Shown piece after piece: positions 35,863-44,405 of a DNA stretch of 64,000 nucleotides. Every line of letters begins with the position of its first letter. Within the stretch, counting starts at the first letter, position 1. The stretch is from Radiobacillus deserti. GTDB lineage: Bacteria; Bacillota; Bacilli; Bacillales; Amphibacillaceae. The notes beneath the pieces are model-generated. The model was given only the letters and a program-made list of their open reading frames with translations, ran no database searches and was not told where the DNA came from. The stretch spans positions 2,604,001 through 2,668,000 of the forward strand of contig NZ_CP041666.1 in NCBI RefSeq assembly GCF_007301515.1, given 5' to 3'. Made by a program: the position numbers and the translations under genes.

Positions 35863-36870
35863 TTAAAGTCCTTTGTTTTTAAGGAATACAGCTAAGTCGA
35901 CGCAACGGGAAGAGTAACCCATTTCGTTATCATACCAAGAAACTACTTTTACCATGTTACCTTCCATTACCATTGTAGAAAGTGCATCAATAGTAGAAGA
36001 GTTAGTGTTACCTACATAGTCAGCAGATACTAATGGCTCTTCGCTGTATCCAAGGATACCTTTAAGGTGTCCTTCTGCAGCTTCTTTGAATGCTGCGTTT
36101 ACTTCGTCAGCAGTTACGTCTTTATCTAACTCAGCAACTAAGTCCACTAAAGAACCGTCTGGAGTAGGTACACGCATTGCCATACCATTTAGTTTACCTT
36201 TTAATTCAGGTAATACTAGAGATACTGCTTTTGCCGCCCCAGTAGATGTAGGAATAATGTTTTCTGCAGCTGCACGAGCACGACGGTAGTCTTTGTGCGG
36301 TAAGTCTAAAATTTGTTGGTCATTTGTGTAAGAGTGGACGGTAGTCATCATACCGCGTTTCAAACCAAATTTATCGTTAAGTACTTTTGCGAATGGTGCA
36401 AGACAGTTTGTTGTACAAGATGCATTTGAAATAACGTGGTGGCTAGCTGCATCGTATTTGTCTTCGTTAACACCCATAACTACTGTAATATCTTCATCAT
36501 TTGCTGGAGCAGAGATGACAACTTTTTTCGCGCCTGCATCAAGGTGTTTCTTCGCATCTTCACGTTTTGTGAAGCGACCAGTAGATTCGATTACTACTTC
36601 TACACCAAGATTTCCCCATCCTAGATTAGCTGGGTCACGTTCAGAAAGAACTTTGATTTCTTTACCTGCTACAACTAAGTTTGTTCCATTAACTTTTACT
36701 TCTTCTTCTAATTTTCCGTGAACGGAATCATATTTCAATAGATGTGCTAGCATGTTAGCATCTGTCAAATCGTTTACTGCAACAACTTCTACCTCATTGT
36801 TTTTTAACGCTTGACGGAATACGTTACGGCCAATACGTCCAAAACCATTAATACCTACTTTTACAGTCAT
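35863..36870 (-). CDS. gapA: glyceraldehyde-3-phosphate dehydrogenase, glycolytic type
   Basis: The 335-aa protein has the NAD-binding start KVGINGFGRIGRNVFRQAL, NDLTDANMLAHLLKYDSVHG, the catalytic Cys in SNASCTTNCLAP, His in TTVHSYTNDQ, and MRVPTPDGSLVDLV. It oxidises glyceraldehyde 3-phosphate with NAD. The ASCTTNC and NDLTD context fits the glycolytic GapA. It follows cggR by 28 bases. Confidence 0.98.
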   Translation of the reverse strand: MTVKVGINGFGRIGRNVFRQALKNNEVEVVAVNDLTDANMLAHLLKYDSVHGKLEEEVKVNGTNLVVAGKEIKVLSERDPANLGWGNLGVEVVIESTGRFTKREDAKKHLDAGAKKVVISAPANDEDITVVMGVNEDKYDAASHHVISNASCTTNCLAPFAKVLNDKFGLKRGMMTTVHSYTNDQQILDLPHKDYRRARAAAENIIPTSTGAAKAVSLVLPELKGKLNGMAMRVPTPDGSLVDLVAELDKDVTADEVNAAFKEAAEGHLKGILGYSEEPLVSADYVGNTNSSTIDALSTMVMEGNMVKVVSWYDNEMGYSSRCVDLAVFLKNKGL

Positions 36871-36898
36871 TGTTACTTCCTCCTTAGTGTTTCTATAA

Positions 36899-37931
36899 TT
36901 ATTTTAAAAGGGATGATTCCCCTAATAAACGATGTGCAGCAGCTTCGTCTGTAATTAAGACGTTGCTTTTACCTTGTTTAAAGTACGATTGAATCGCATC
37001 GGCTTTGGATTCTCCACCCGCGATTGCAATGACACAATTCGTCTTCGCTAGGTCTTCCAATTGAAGTCCGACTGTACGTACTTTATACACAACATCTCCC
37101 TCTTCATTAAAGTAGTAGCCAAATGCTTCACTAACTGCCTTTCGAGAGGAGATAGTATCCAGTACCTCTTGAGAGGCTTTTCTTCGCTTTGCCATCGTCC
37201 AAGCATCACCAATTCCATGAATGACAACATCAGATGCTTTTATCAGTTCCATGATTTCGATGATGGATGGCTCCGCAATAATGGACTGGTAAGATTCTTC
37301 CCCGATTGGGTCTGGAACATACAATAATCGGTACTTCCCGTTCGCTTTTTTCGCCATTTCTGCACAAATCGAGTTTGCTTGATTTTCTACTCGTTCGCCT
37401 AAGCCACCACGGGCAGGAACGAACATACAATTTTGCGCATTTTCTAATGGCGTCATCATCTCAGCAACCGCCGTCATGGAGGTTCCTCCAGTTACAGCAA
37501 CGGTCTGATTCGATTGGAGTATGGATCGTAAATACCCGACACGCTTTACCCATTTCTTGTTTTACCCAATCATGGTCATCACTATTACCAGGAATTACAA
37601 TGACATGATCTAAATGAAGTAATTCTTTCACCTGGCGTTCTAGTGAGCTGAGTCCAGCAGATTCTTTCATGAATTCTGCTAGCTGTTCTAACACCTTATT
37701 CCCTTCTGGTGTCAGGAGCATGCCTTTAGATGTGACTTGAATAAAGCCTTGATTACTAAGAAAGTCAATTTCACTTCTTATTAACCGCTCTGCCATATCC
37801 GTATTATCAGATAGACTTCTACGACCGATTGGTTCAAGCATGTGAATCTTATGCAAGATATTGTATCTACGCTGCATGATATCGAGCAGATCAGGGAATA
37901 ATTTTTTTTGAAGATCTATTAGTGCCCGCAT
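36899..37931 (-). pseudogene. cggR: central glycolytic genes regulator CggR, frameshifted
   Basis: From ATG 37931 (AAGGAG upstream) the frame encodes the helix-turn-helix part (DIMQRRYNILHKIHMLEPIG, LIRSEIDFLSNQGFIQV) and the start of the sugar-binding domain to GKACRV. The next frame supplies the remainder (YLRSILQSNQTVAVTGGTSM, FVPARGGLGERVENQANSIC, VIAIAGGESKADAI) to TAA 36899. Removing one G from the GGG at about 37534-37536 restores a 343-aa protein, the usual CggR length. CggR represses the gapA operon in the absence of fructose-1,6-bisphosphate. As read here the repressor lacks its effector domain. Confidence 0.85.
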
Positions 37932-37955
37932 GATTTAACTCCTTCATTACGACTT

Positions 37956-37993
37956 GGGATGTTTTTGTCCCTGCTAGTCATATTCTGTCCCGC
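37956..37993 (-). promoter_or_regulatory. CggR operator
   Basis: On the minus strand GCGGGACAGAATATGACTAG then CAGGGACAAAAACATCCC gives the two direct CGGGAC-type half-sites with following TGAC/TGTC-like ends, as in the known B. subtilis CggR operator. It lies between the promoter at 38024-38052 and the cggR start. Confidence 0.8.
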
Positions 37994-38023
37994 ATACAGC
38001 AAATGAATACCTCTTCGGAATCT

Positions 38024-38052
38024 ATTTTAGCAGAATAGAAAGATATCCACAA
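38024..38052 (-). promoter_or_regulatory. cggR-gapA operon promoter
   Basis: TTGTGG (38047-38052), a 17-base spacer and TAAAAT (38024-38029) on the minus strand, with the CggR operator about 30 bases downstream. Confidence 0.6.
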
Positions 38053-38067
38053 CTATAATTCTACAAA

Positions 38068-38307
38068 TTAACCAATATTTAATACTTGCTTTAACCGATC
38101 CATATCAATTCGACCATAATCAATTACGTTTCCATCAAGTTCTAAAACAGGAATCATGAGGTGGTATTTTTCTAAGAGTTTCTCATCTTCATAAATATCG
38201 ATTTCTTTTATCGATATATTCAAATCCTCTTGAAAAAGTTCCAGCAGAAGCTTTGCCTCCTCACATAGATGACATTCCCTTTTTGTATAGAACAAAACTT
38301 CTTTCAC
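38068..38307 (-). CDS. glutaredoxin-like thiol protein
   Basis: I place the start at GTG 38307, just after the rpoN stop, with GAGGGAA upstream, giving 79 residues. It reads KEVLFYTKRECHLCEEAKLL, a thioredoxin-fold start with a CxxC motif, then MIPVLELDGNVIDYGRIDMD with the cis-Pro. It is a small glutaredoxin-family protein (glutaredoxin 2/YtnI-like), probably a cytoplasmic thiol reductant. An open frame continues upstream inside rpoN but that is not used. Confidence 0.82.
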   Translation of the reverse strand: MKEVLFYTKRECHLCEEAKLLLELFQEDLNISIKEIDIYEDEKLLEKYHLMIPVLELDGNVIDYGRIDMDRLKQVLNIG

Positions 38308-38308
38308 G

Positions 38309-39595
38309 TTAATTCCCTCGTTTCTTTCGGTATTTTGTCGACAAAATACCCAGTTGTTCCCGATATTTTGCAACTGTTCTTCTAGCAATTTGAACGGCAT
38401 ACGTCTCATGTAATAGGAGCTTCACCTTTTCATCCGAATACGGTTTATTTGGATCTTCTTTTCGAATAATGTCCTTTATCATCTGTTTTACTGAATAGGA
38501 AGATACAACATCTCCCTCTTCTTTCATCAAACTCCTTTGAAGAAAAAATTGCAAGGAAAACGTTCCGTACGGAGTTTGGACGTATTTTTTCTGAAATAGA
38601 CGACTCACAGTCGAAACATGAACGTCTAATTCGTCTGCCAAATCTCGTAGAGTTAATGGTCGTAGATAATGAGGTCCATAATCAAAAAAGGCTTGTTGCT
38701 TTTCTAACAGGATTTCGAGAACACTTTCTAAATGAAGTTTTCGATAACGGATAGAAGATTCGAGCCAAAGGAGCTGTTTTTTTCTTTCCTTTAAATAATT
38801 TATCGTTTCTTTATCTAACTCATTCATTTCCATATAGTTTGTATGTACATGAAACATCGGATTGTTCCATTGGTGTATGTGAATTATCCACTGTCCTTCT
38901 TCATTCCGAATGATCTCTGCGTCTGGGGTTATGTAGTCACCAGAAGAATGAATCAACAATTGCCCTGGCTTTGGATGACAGCATTTAATATGCTCAATGC
39001 TCTCTTTGGCTATGGCTTCAGAAACACCGAAAGCATTCCCTATCTGTTTTGTATTCGATTGAGCAACCCAATCTAAATGTGTTTCCACTAGCTTTTGTGC
39101 TATCTCATCCTCTGGAAAACGTGCACGTAATTGTAGACTTAAGCATTCGGATACTTCTCGTGCGCCTATTCCCTTTGGTTCTAACGATTGAATCATCTCT
39201 AAAGCATGCGAAACTTCATCGACACTTACACGACAGTCCTCCGACCACTTTTCCAGAGAAATAGTAAGGTATCCGTCCTCGTCCAAATTATCAATTCCAT
39301 ACTCTACTAGTTTCTGTTTGGCTGGTGATAAATTGTAATCCAATAGCTGCTCTTTTATTTGGTCATAGAAAGAAGGGAGAGGGCAACTTGTCACTTCATC
39401 AGCGTTTACTTCGAATTGATGGCTTTTTCCTTCATATGGATACTCAATCGCTTCAATTAATGGGTTTTCATCCGCTATTTCTTGTACAAATTGGTGAATT
39501 TCCATGGTATTCATTTGAAGCAGTTCAATCGACTGCGAAAGCTGTTGTGTCATTTTCCGCTGAAGGGATTGCACCAGAACTGGCTTTTGCATCAT
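38309..39595 (-). CDS. rpoN: RNA polymerase sigma-54 factor (SigL/RpoN)
   Basis: The 428-aa protein has the Gln/Leu-rich activator-interacting region at the start (QQLSQSIELLQMNTMEIHQF), the core-binding domain (GYLTISLEKW, LEPKGIGAREVSECLSLQLR), the helix-turn-helix (LTLRDLADELDVHVSTVSRL) and the RpoN box ARRTVAKYRE near the C-terminus. It needs an AAA+ enhancer-binding activator. No such activator is in the window. ATG 39595 and 39592 are both possible behind AGGGGGGAG. Confidence 0.96.
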   Translation of the reverse strand: MMQKPVLVQSLQRKMTQQLSQSIELLQMNTMEIHQFVQEIADENPLIEAIEYPYEGKSHQFEVNADEVTSCPLPSFYDQIKEQLLDYNLSPAKQKLVEYGIDNLDEDGYLTISLEKWSEDCRVSVDEVSHALEMIQSLEPKGIGAREVSECLSLQLRARFPEDEIAQKLVETHLDWVAQSNTKQIGNAFGVSEAIAKESIEHIKCCHPKPGQLLIHSSGDYITPDAEIIRNEEGQWIIHIHQWNNPMFHVHTNYMEMNELDKETINYLKERKKQLLWLESSIRYRKLHLESVLEILLEKQQAFFDYGPHYLRPLTLRDLADELDVHVSTVSRLFQKKYVQTPYGTFSLQFFLQRSLMKEEGDVVSSYSVKQMIKDIIRKEDPNKPYSDEKVKLLLHETYAVQIARRTVAKYREQLGILSTKYRKKRGN

Positions 39596-39609
39596 ACTCC
39601 CCCCTTTCC

Positions 39610-40572
39610 TTACAGTACTTTTTGTGCCGTTTCCTTTAAAACATTCGCTGATTGTTCAAATAATTGTTTTTCCCTAACAGTTAAGTCTAATTCTATTACT
39701 TGGCGGATTCCAGTTTCATTCACAATCGCGGGTGCCCCTATATATACATCCTCCAAACCATATTCTCCTTCTAATAAGGTTGAAACGGTTAAGATGGAAT
39801 TCTCATTGTTTAATATTGCTTTCGTTAAGCGGACAAGACCTAACGCGATTCCATAATAGGTAGCACCTTTGCGTTGGATGATTTGGTATGCAGCATCGCG
39901 GACATTTTCAAATATATGGACCATATCTGGATGGTCGTGAATTTCTTCAGTTTCTAAAAACTTTTTCAACGGAACGCTCCCAATTTGAACATGGCTCCAA
40001 ACAGGTAATTCTGAGTCTCCATGTTCCCCAATGATATAACCATGCACGTTTCTTGAATCAATATCGAAATAATCACTAAGTAAATAACGGAAACGAGCGG
40101 TATCTAATATTGTACCGGAACCTATCACACGTTGCTTAGCAAGGCCTGACACCTTTTGCGTAACATGGGATAATACATCTACAGGATTTGTTGCGACAAT
40201 AAAAATCCCTTGAAATCCAGTTTCCATAATCTCCTTCACGATACTTTCAAAAATCTTAGCATTCTTCACCACAAGATCTAATCGAGTTTCTCCCGGTTTC
40301 TGATTAGCACCTGCTGTAATCACCACAATATCAGCATCCTGGCAATCTTGGTAGCTTCCAGCCCATATTCTCATCTGGGAACCGAAAGGCAGACCATGGT
40401 TTAAGTCACGAGCTTCTCCTTCCGCTTTTTCTTTGTTTACATCAATTAGCACAAGCTCGTTTGCCACTCCTTGATTTAGTAAGGAAAAAGCGTAACTAGA
40501 ACCTACAAACCCCGTACCGACAACTACTACTTTTCTTTTTTTTGAATGCGGAAACGGCATGTATGTATTCAT
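39610..40572 (-). CDS. ldh: L-lactate dehydrogenase
   Basis: The protein of about 316-320 aa has the NAD loop VVVVGTGFVGSSYAFSLLNQ, the substrate Arg in ANQKPGETRLDLV, TNPVDVLSHV, the catalytic His in IGEHGDSELPVWSH, and allosteric-type features of bacillary enzymes. It reduces pyruvate to lactate when respiration is limited. ATG 40572 lies very close to AAAGG, so ATG 40560 (MPFPHSKKRK) may be the true start. It has its own promoter and is followed 15 bases on by rpoN, which may be partly co-transcribed. Confidence 0.96.
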   Translation of the reverse strand: MNTYMPFPHSKKRKVVVVGTGFVGSSYAFSLLNQGVANELVLIDVNKEKAEGEARDLNHGLPFGSQMRIWAGSYQDCQDADIVVITAGANQKPGETRLDLVVKNAKIFESIVKEIMETGFQGIFIVATNPVDVLSHVTQKVSGLAKQRVIGSGTILDTARFRYLLSDYFDIDSRNVHGYIIGEHGDSELPVWSHVQIGSVPLKKFLETEEIHDHPDMVHIFENVRDAAYQIIQRKGATYYGIALGLVRLTKAILNNENSILTVSTLLEGEYGLEDVYIGAPAIVNETGIRQVIELDLTVREKQLFEQSANVLKETAQKVL

Positions 40573-40606
40573 CCTTTCTTAATAGGTAGTATCTCTTTAT
40601 ACGTTC

Positions 40607-40647
40607 ACTATATCCAACTATAGAAGTCCTGACAATGAGGTTTGTCA
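40607..40647 (-). promoter_or_regulatory. ldh promoter with dyad over the -35
   Basis: On the minus strand TTGTCA (40630-40635), a 17-base spacer and TATAGT (40607-40612) form a promoter. The -35 is one arm of a perfect dyad TGACAA-ACCTCA-TTGTCA (40630-40647), a likely repressor site. It resembles a Rex site only loosely (the Rex consensus is TTGTGAA-N4-TTCACAA). Confidence 0.55.
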
Positions 40648-40654
40648 CATATTA

Positions 40655-40692
40655 AACAAGAGCAGCCTCTTAACTTTGAGGCTGCTCTTGTT
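40655..40692. terminator. terminator of the methionine operon after hom
   Basis: AACAAGAGCAGCCTC (40655-40669) and GAGGCTGCTCTTGTT (40678-40692) form a 15-bp perfect stem overlapping the hom stop codon. The minus strand ends TTTAAT. Confidence 0.75.
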
Positions 40693-41932
40693 ATGCAAGT
40701 TCCGAAGCTAACGCGAATGCATTGGTTAAGCTTTCTTGTTTTTCTTGAATTCTAAATCCTTTTAGATTAGTGTGCGCTTGCAAGTAAGTGCGTATCTCTG
40801 TTTCATGCCCCGTAACGATGGAGCAGCTTATCCATTGGTTTTCCATCCTTACCTTCCAATGATTTCGAACCTGTAAATGACTATTCGATAAGTCCCCAAT
40901 GACAAACCAGCTTTGTTCCTCTAACTGAAGTCCCGTTACATACGATATTTCATCTTTCGGTAATTCTTTTTCTGTGAAGTGATAAAGATTCACCAAATCC
41001 TCTATAATTGCACTAGCTGTAGGCAGTGCGCCTGCCCCAGGTCCTTCTAGTTTTACATTCCCAACAATATCTCCGCTTACAATCACAGCGTTTTCCACAC
41101 CCTCGACCGAATATAACGGATGGGAACCAGATAAAAGAACAGGTTCAACCTTCACCTGCACGTGTTCACCAATTCTTTCAATCGTGGCAACATGCTTAAT
41201 TTTACAACCAATAGATTCTGCAGCAATGATATCCTCTAGCGTGATATGTCGAATTCCTTGGTGGATAACCTGCTCCCATTTTGGTTGTTTACGGAATAAA
41301 AGGTCGGATAGGACCATCAGTTTGTAGAAAGCATCCCAGCCATCAATATCATTACTTGGATCTGCCTCTGCATAGCCATTATCTTGTGCTAGACGGAGTG
41401 AATCTCCAAAACTAGATTGTGTTTCACGAATGTGGGTCAAAATATAATTCGATGTCCCGTTCAAAATAGCTTCGATCCGCTGCACTTGATTCACTCGCAG
41501 CAAATGCTTAAGCGTACTTATCACTGGAATACCACCAGCTACTGCCGCTTCAAATTCTATCCGTACTTGATGCTTCTTCGCTTTATCCCGAAGAACATCT
41601 CCACGATGAGCAATAAGTTCCTTGTTTGCCGTAATAACGTGCAGGCCTTTTTCAATCGCTTTTGAAATATACGTGTATCCCGGTTCGACTCCTACAATAG
41701 CTTCGATAACTACGTCTAAGTCTGGAATGTTTAGAATGTCTTCGATGTCTGAGCTCACAACGATATGAGAATCAATCTCTCTTTTTTTGTTCGTGTTTTT
41801 GATTAATACTCCGGCAATTTCCACTTTGCGTCCTAGAAGAGATTGTAACCGCTGCTGATGCGATTGTACGGTTTGATACACACCACTTCCCACGGTACCA
41901 AAGCCTAACAATGCGACTTTCAATGATGACAT
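40691..41932 (-). CDS. hom: homoserine dehydrogenase
   Basis: The 413-aa protein has the nucleotide-binding start VALLGFGTVGSGVYQTV, HVITANKELIAHRG, EAAVAGGIPVISTLKHLL, LNGTSNYILTHI and AEADPSNDIDGWDAFYKLM, covering the catalytic domain, and a C-terminal ACT-like part. It reduces aspartate semialdehyde to homoserine. It is the last gene of the S-box operon, 14 bases after the acetyl-CoA synthetase gene. No thrB or thrC is nearby, which fits dedication to methionine. Confidence 0.95.
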   Translation of the reverse strand: MSSLKVALLGFGTVGSGVYQTVQSHQQRLQSLLGRKVEIAGVLIKNTNKKREIDSHIVVSSDIEDILNIPDLDVVIEAIVGVEPGYTYISKAIEKGLHVITANKELIAHRGDVLRDKAKKHQVRIEFEAAVAGGIPVISTLKHLLRVNQVQRIEAILNGTSNYILTHIRETQSSFGDSLRLAQDNGYAEADPSNDIDGWDAFYKLMVLSDLLFRKQPKWEQVIHQGIRHITLEDIIAAESIGCKIKHVATIERIGEHVQVKVEPVLLSGSHPLYSVEGVENAVIVSGDIVGNVKLEGPGAGALPTASAIIEDLVNLYHFTEKELPKDEISYVTGLQLEEQSWFVIGDLSNSHLQVRNHWKVRMENQWISCSIVTGHETEIRTYLQAHTNLKGFRIQEKQESLTNAFALASELA

Positions 41933-41946
41933 GTTACATCCCCTCC

Positions 41947-43632
41947 TTATACGTGAATTTGCTTGCTTTTATCGATTTCTCTTTGTTTTAATTTTCGTCT
42001 TAGAATCTTCCCACTAATTTTCGTCTTCGGAAGCTCATCCATTACTTCTATTTCTCGAGGTGCAGCATGTGCAGACAAGTGCTTTCTTACAAACAAACGA
42101 ATTTCTTCTAGTAAAGCCTCTGATTCTGTATATCCATTACGCAATGTAATAAATGCTTTTACAAGCTCACCACGCACTGGGTCAGGCTTTCCAATTACAC
42201 CTGCTTCCGCAACCGCAGGATGCTCAATCAGCTTACTTTCTACTTCAAAAGGTCCAATTCTTTCTCCAGCGGAATTAATCATATCGTCGCTTCTTCCTTG
42301 GAAAAAGACATAACCTTCTTCATCCTGTAACGCTAAATCACCTGAAATATACCAGCCATCATATTGGAAATACGAATTGTATTTGTCCTGATTTCCCCAG
42401 ATTTCTTTCATCAAGCCTGGCCATGGAGCACGAACGGCTAATTGACCAACCTCGCCTGGTGAAAGCTTATTTCCTTCCTCATCTAAAATACCAACTTCAA
42501 TCCCAGGAAATGGTCTCCCCATGGAACCTGGTTTAATCGTTTCGGAAGGCAGGTTGACAATTAAATGTCCACCTGTTTCCGTCATCCACCACGTATCATG
42601 AATCCGTAAGCCTAAGTTTTTCCATGACCATTGGACAACCTCGGGATTTAATGGTTCACCAACACTCAACACGTGCCGCAAGGAGGATAAATCATAATTT
42701 TTATACAAATCCCCTTGAGACATAAGCATTCTAAACGCAGTCGGCGCACTATACCAAGTCGTAATGTTTAATTCTTCTATCAGTTGGAACCAATTCTCTG
42801 CTTTAAATCGTCCACCTTGAATAACGATGGTAGCTCGATTCAGCCAAGGGGCAAATAACCCATAAACACTTCCTGTTACCCAGCCGGGATGGGAGGTACA
42901 CCAGTAAACATCATCCTCCTTCACATCTAACACCCATTTACCTGATTGATAGTGATGTGTAACAGCACGATGGGCATGTAGAACTCCTTTCGGCTTTCCT
43001 GTTGAACCACTTGTGTAGTGTATGATTAAGCCGTCTTCTGGATCGACCCATTCCGTTAGTTCTCCAACCTCTTCATATGGAGTCGCTTCTACATCTTCCA
43101 CATATAAAGTGGTTTTTAAGGATGGTAAATCTGCATAAGGGACACGCTGACCTAGTACTCGGTCGGTAATGAGCACCGTACCACTACAGTCTTGAATTCG
43201 ATCCCGTACTGCATCTTCCATGAAAGCCTCAAATAATGGGCCAGCAATTGCTCCAACTTTAATTACGGATAATATTGCAATATAACATTCTGGGTTTTTC
43301 GGTAAAAAAACAAAAACACGATCACCCTTTTGAACGCCATGTTCTTTCAAGATGCGCGCATAGTGATCTGTTTTTTGTTTCACTTGTTGAAACGTATATG
43401 TTTTTCTTTCATTCGCTTCCTCGTTCACATAATACAGGGCTATTTTATCGCCATATCCTTCTTCCACATGGCGATCAATCGTTTCATAGGCAGCGTTAAG
43501 CTTACCCGTTTGATGAAAGCTAAGCTCGGGAGCAGCTTGCTCCCAAGAAAAGTCCTTCACCACTTGTTTATAATTTTCAATATTATAGGTTCCTGGTACT
43601 GGTTCAATGGTTTTCAAGAGTTGGTCTGTCAC
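41947..43632 (-). CDS. acsA: acetyl-CoA synthetase, AcsA type
   Basis: The frame is open from ATG 43647, but GGGGGG within its first codons is a ribosome binding site for GTG 43632, which I prefer (561 aa). Motifs: LIIHYTSGSTGKPKGVLHAH (ATP loop), HDTWWMTETGGH (the Trp pair that narrows the pocket to acetate), YISGDLALQDEEGYVFFQGR, and PKTKISGKILRRKL with the Lys normally acetylated by AcuA. It makes acetyl-CoA from acetate, ATP and CoA. B. subtilis AcsA is very similar in layout. Its place between ssuB and hom in a SAM-regulated operon is unusual. Confidence 0.9.
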   Translation of the reverse strand: MTDQLLKTIEPVPGTYNIENYKQVVKDFSWEQAAPELSFHQTGKLNAAYETIDRHVEEGYGDKIALYYVNEEANERKTYTFQQVKQKTDHYARILKEHGVQKGDRVFVFLPKNPECYIAILSVIKVGAIAGPLFEAFMEDAVRDRIQDCSGTVLITDRVLGQRVPYADLPSLKTTLYVEDVEATPYEEVGELTEWVDPEDGLIIHYTSGSTGKPKGVLHAHRAVTHHYQSGKWVLDVKEDDVYWCTSHPGWVTGSVYGLFAPWLNRATIVIQGGRFKAENWFQLIEELNITTWYSAPTAFRMLMSQGDLYKNYDLSSLRHVLSVGEPLNPEVVQWSWKNLGLRIHDTWWMTETGGHLIVNLPSETIKPGSMGRPFPGIEVGILDEEGNKLSPGEVGQLAVRAPWPGLMKEIWGNQDKYNSYFQYDGWYISGDLALQDEEGYVFFQGRSDDMINSAGERIGPFEVESKLIEHPAVAEAGVIGKPDPVRGELVKAFITLRNGYTESEALLEEIRLFVRKHLSAHAAPREIEVMDELPKTKISGKILRRKLKQREIDKSKQIHV

Positions 43633-43649
43633 GGTGTATCCCCCCAAGA

Positions 43650-44390
43650 TTATGATCCGATTTTCACTCGATTTAAATCTAAGCTATCTAATATCTCTGT
43701 TTTGTAGCTTGCTAAAGTTTGGCTGCCACGCGCTCGTGGTCGTGGTTCTTCTAATATAATCTCTCTATCTATCTCCCCTGGTTGACCACGTAAAATAATA
43801 ATCCGATCACATAAATAAAGTGCTTCATCAATATCATGAGTAACCATCACAATCGTAGATTGATAGGCTTCCCATACATCTAAGAGTAAGTCTTGTAATT
43901 GCATTTTCGTAAACGCATCTAATGCACTAAATGGCTCATCTAATAAAAGAATCTCAGGAGACGTAACAAGTGCTCGTGCAATCGCAACACGCTGGGCCAT
44001 TCCCCCTGAAAGTTGTCTTGGGAATAAGTGGGCACATTCCCCTAAGCCCACACTGTCCAAATACCGCTTCGCTTTTACCTCTTTTTCTTTTTTCGCGCCT
44101 TTTAATCCAAATGTCACATTGTCCATAACAGATAGCCAAGGTAACAAACGAGGCTCTTGAAAAATAAAGCCCGTTTCCTCATGAATTCCTTTTGCTACAT
44201 CATCGTTAATGAAAATCTGACCATCATAATCTTGATCCAAGCCAGAAATGGCACGAAGTAGGGTACTCTTTCCGCATCCACTTGTACCTAACAAGCCGAT
44301 AATTTCACCAGGCTTTGCCGTAAAGGAAATATCATGTACTGCAGCTTTTCCATTAAAAGAACGAGATACGTGTTGTAGTTGTAAACTCAT
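43650..44390 (-). CDS. ssuB: ABC transporter ATPase, SsuB/TauB-like
   Basis: The 246-aa protein has Walker A GLLGTSGCGKSTLLRAISG, Q-loop FIFQEPRLLPWLSVMDN, signature LSGGMAQRVAIARAL, Walker B EILLLDEPFSALDAFTKMQL and the H-loop VTHDIDEALYL. It belongs to the nitrate/sulfonate/taurine subfamily and powers uptake with the permease and binding protein encoded just upstream. It is separated by 15 bases from the permease gene. Confidence 0.93.
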   Translation of the reverse strand: MSLQLQHVSRSFNGKAAVHDISFTAKPGEIIGLLGTSGCGKSTLLRAISGLDQDYDGQIFINDDVAKGIHEETGFIFQEPRLLPWLSVMDNVTFGLKGAKKEKEVKAKRYLDSVGLGECAHLFPRQLSGGMAQRVAIARALVTSPEILLLDEPFSALDAFTKMQLQDLLLDVWEAYQSTIVMVTHDIDEALYLCDRIIILRGQPGEIDREIILEEPRPRARGSQTLASYKTEILDSLDLNRVKIGS

Positions 44391-44405
44391 TTTTCTTCTC
44401 CTCCT

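Noticed and set aside
40630..40647. Rex operator before ldh
   Set aside because: The dyad TGACAA-N6-TTGTCA differs from the Rex consensus in core bases and spacing, so it is reported only as an unassigned operator.
43633..43647. ATG start of the acsA frame at 43647
   Set aside because: Its first codons form the GGGGGG ribosome binding site of the better-placed GTG at 43632.
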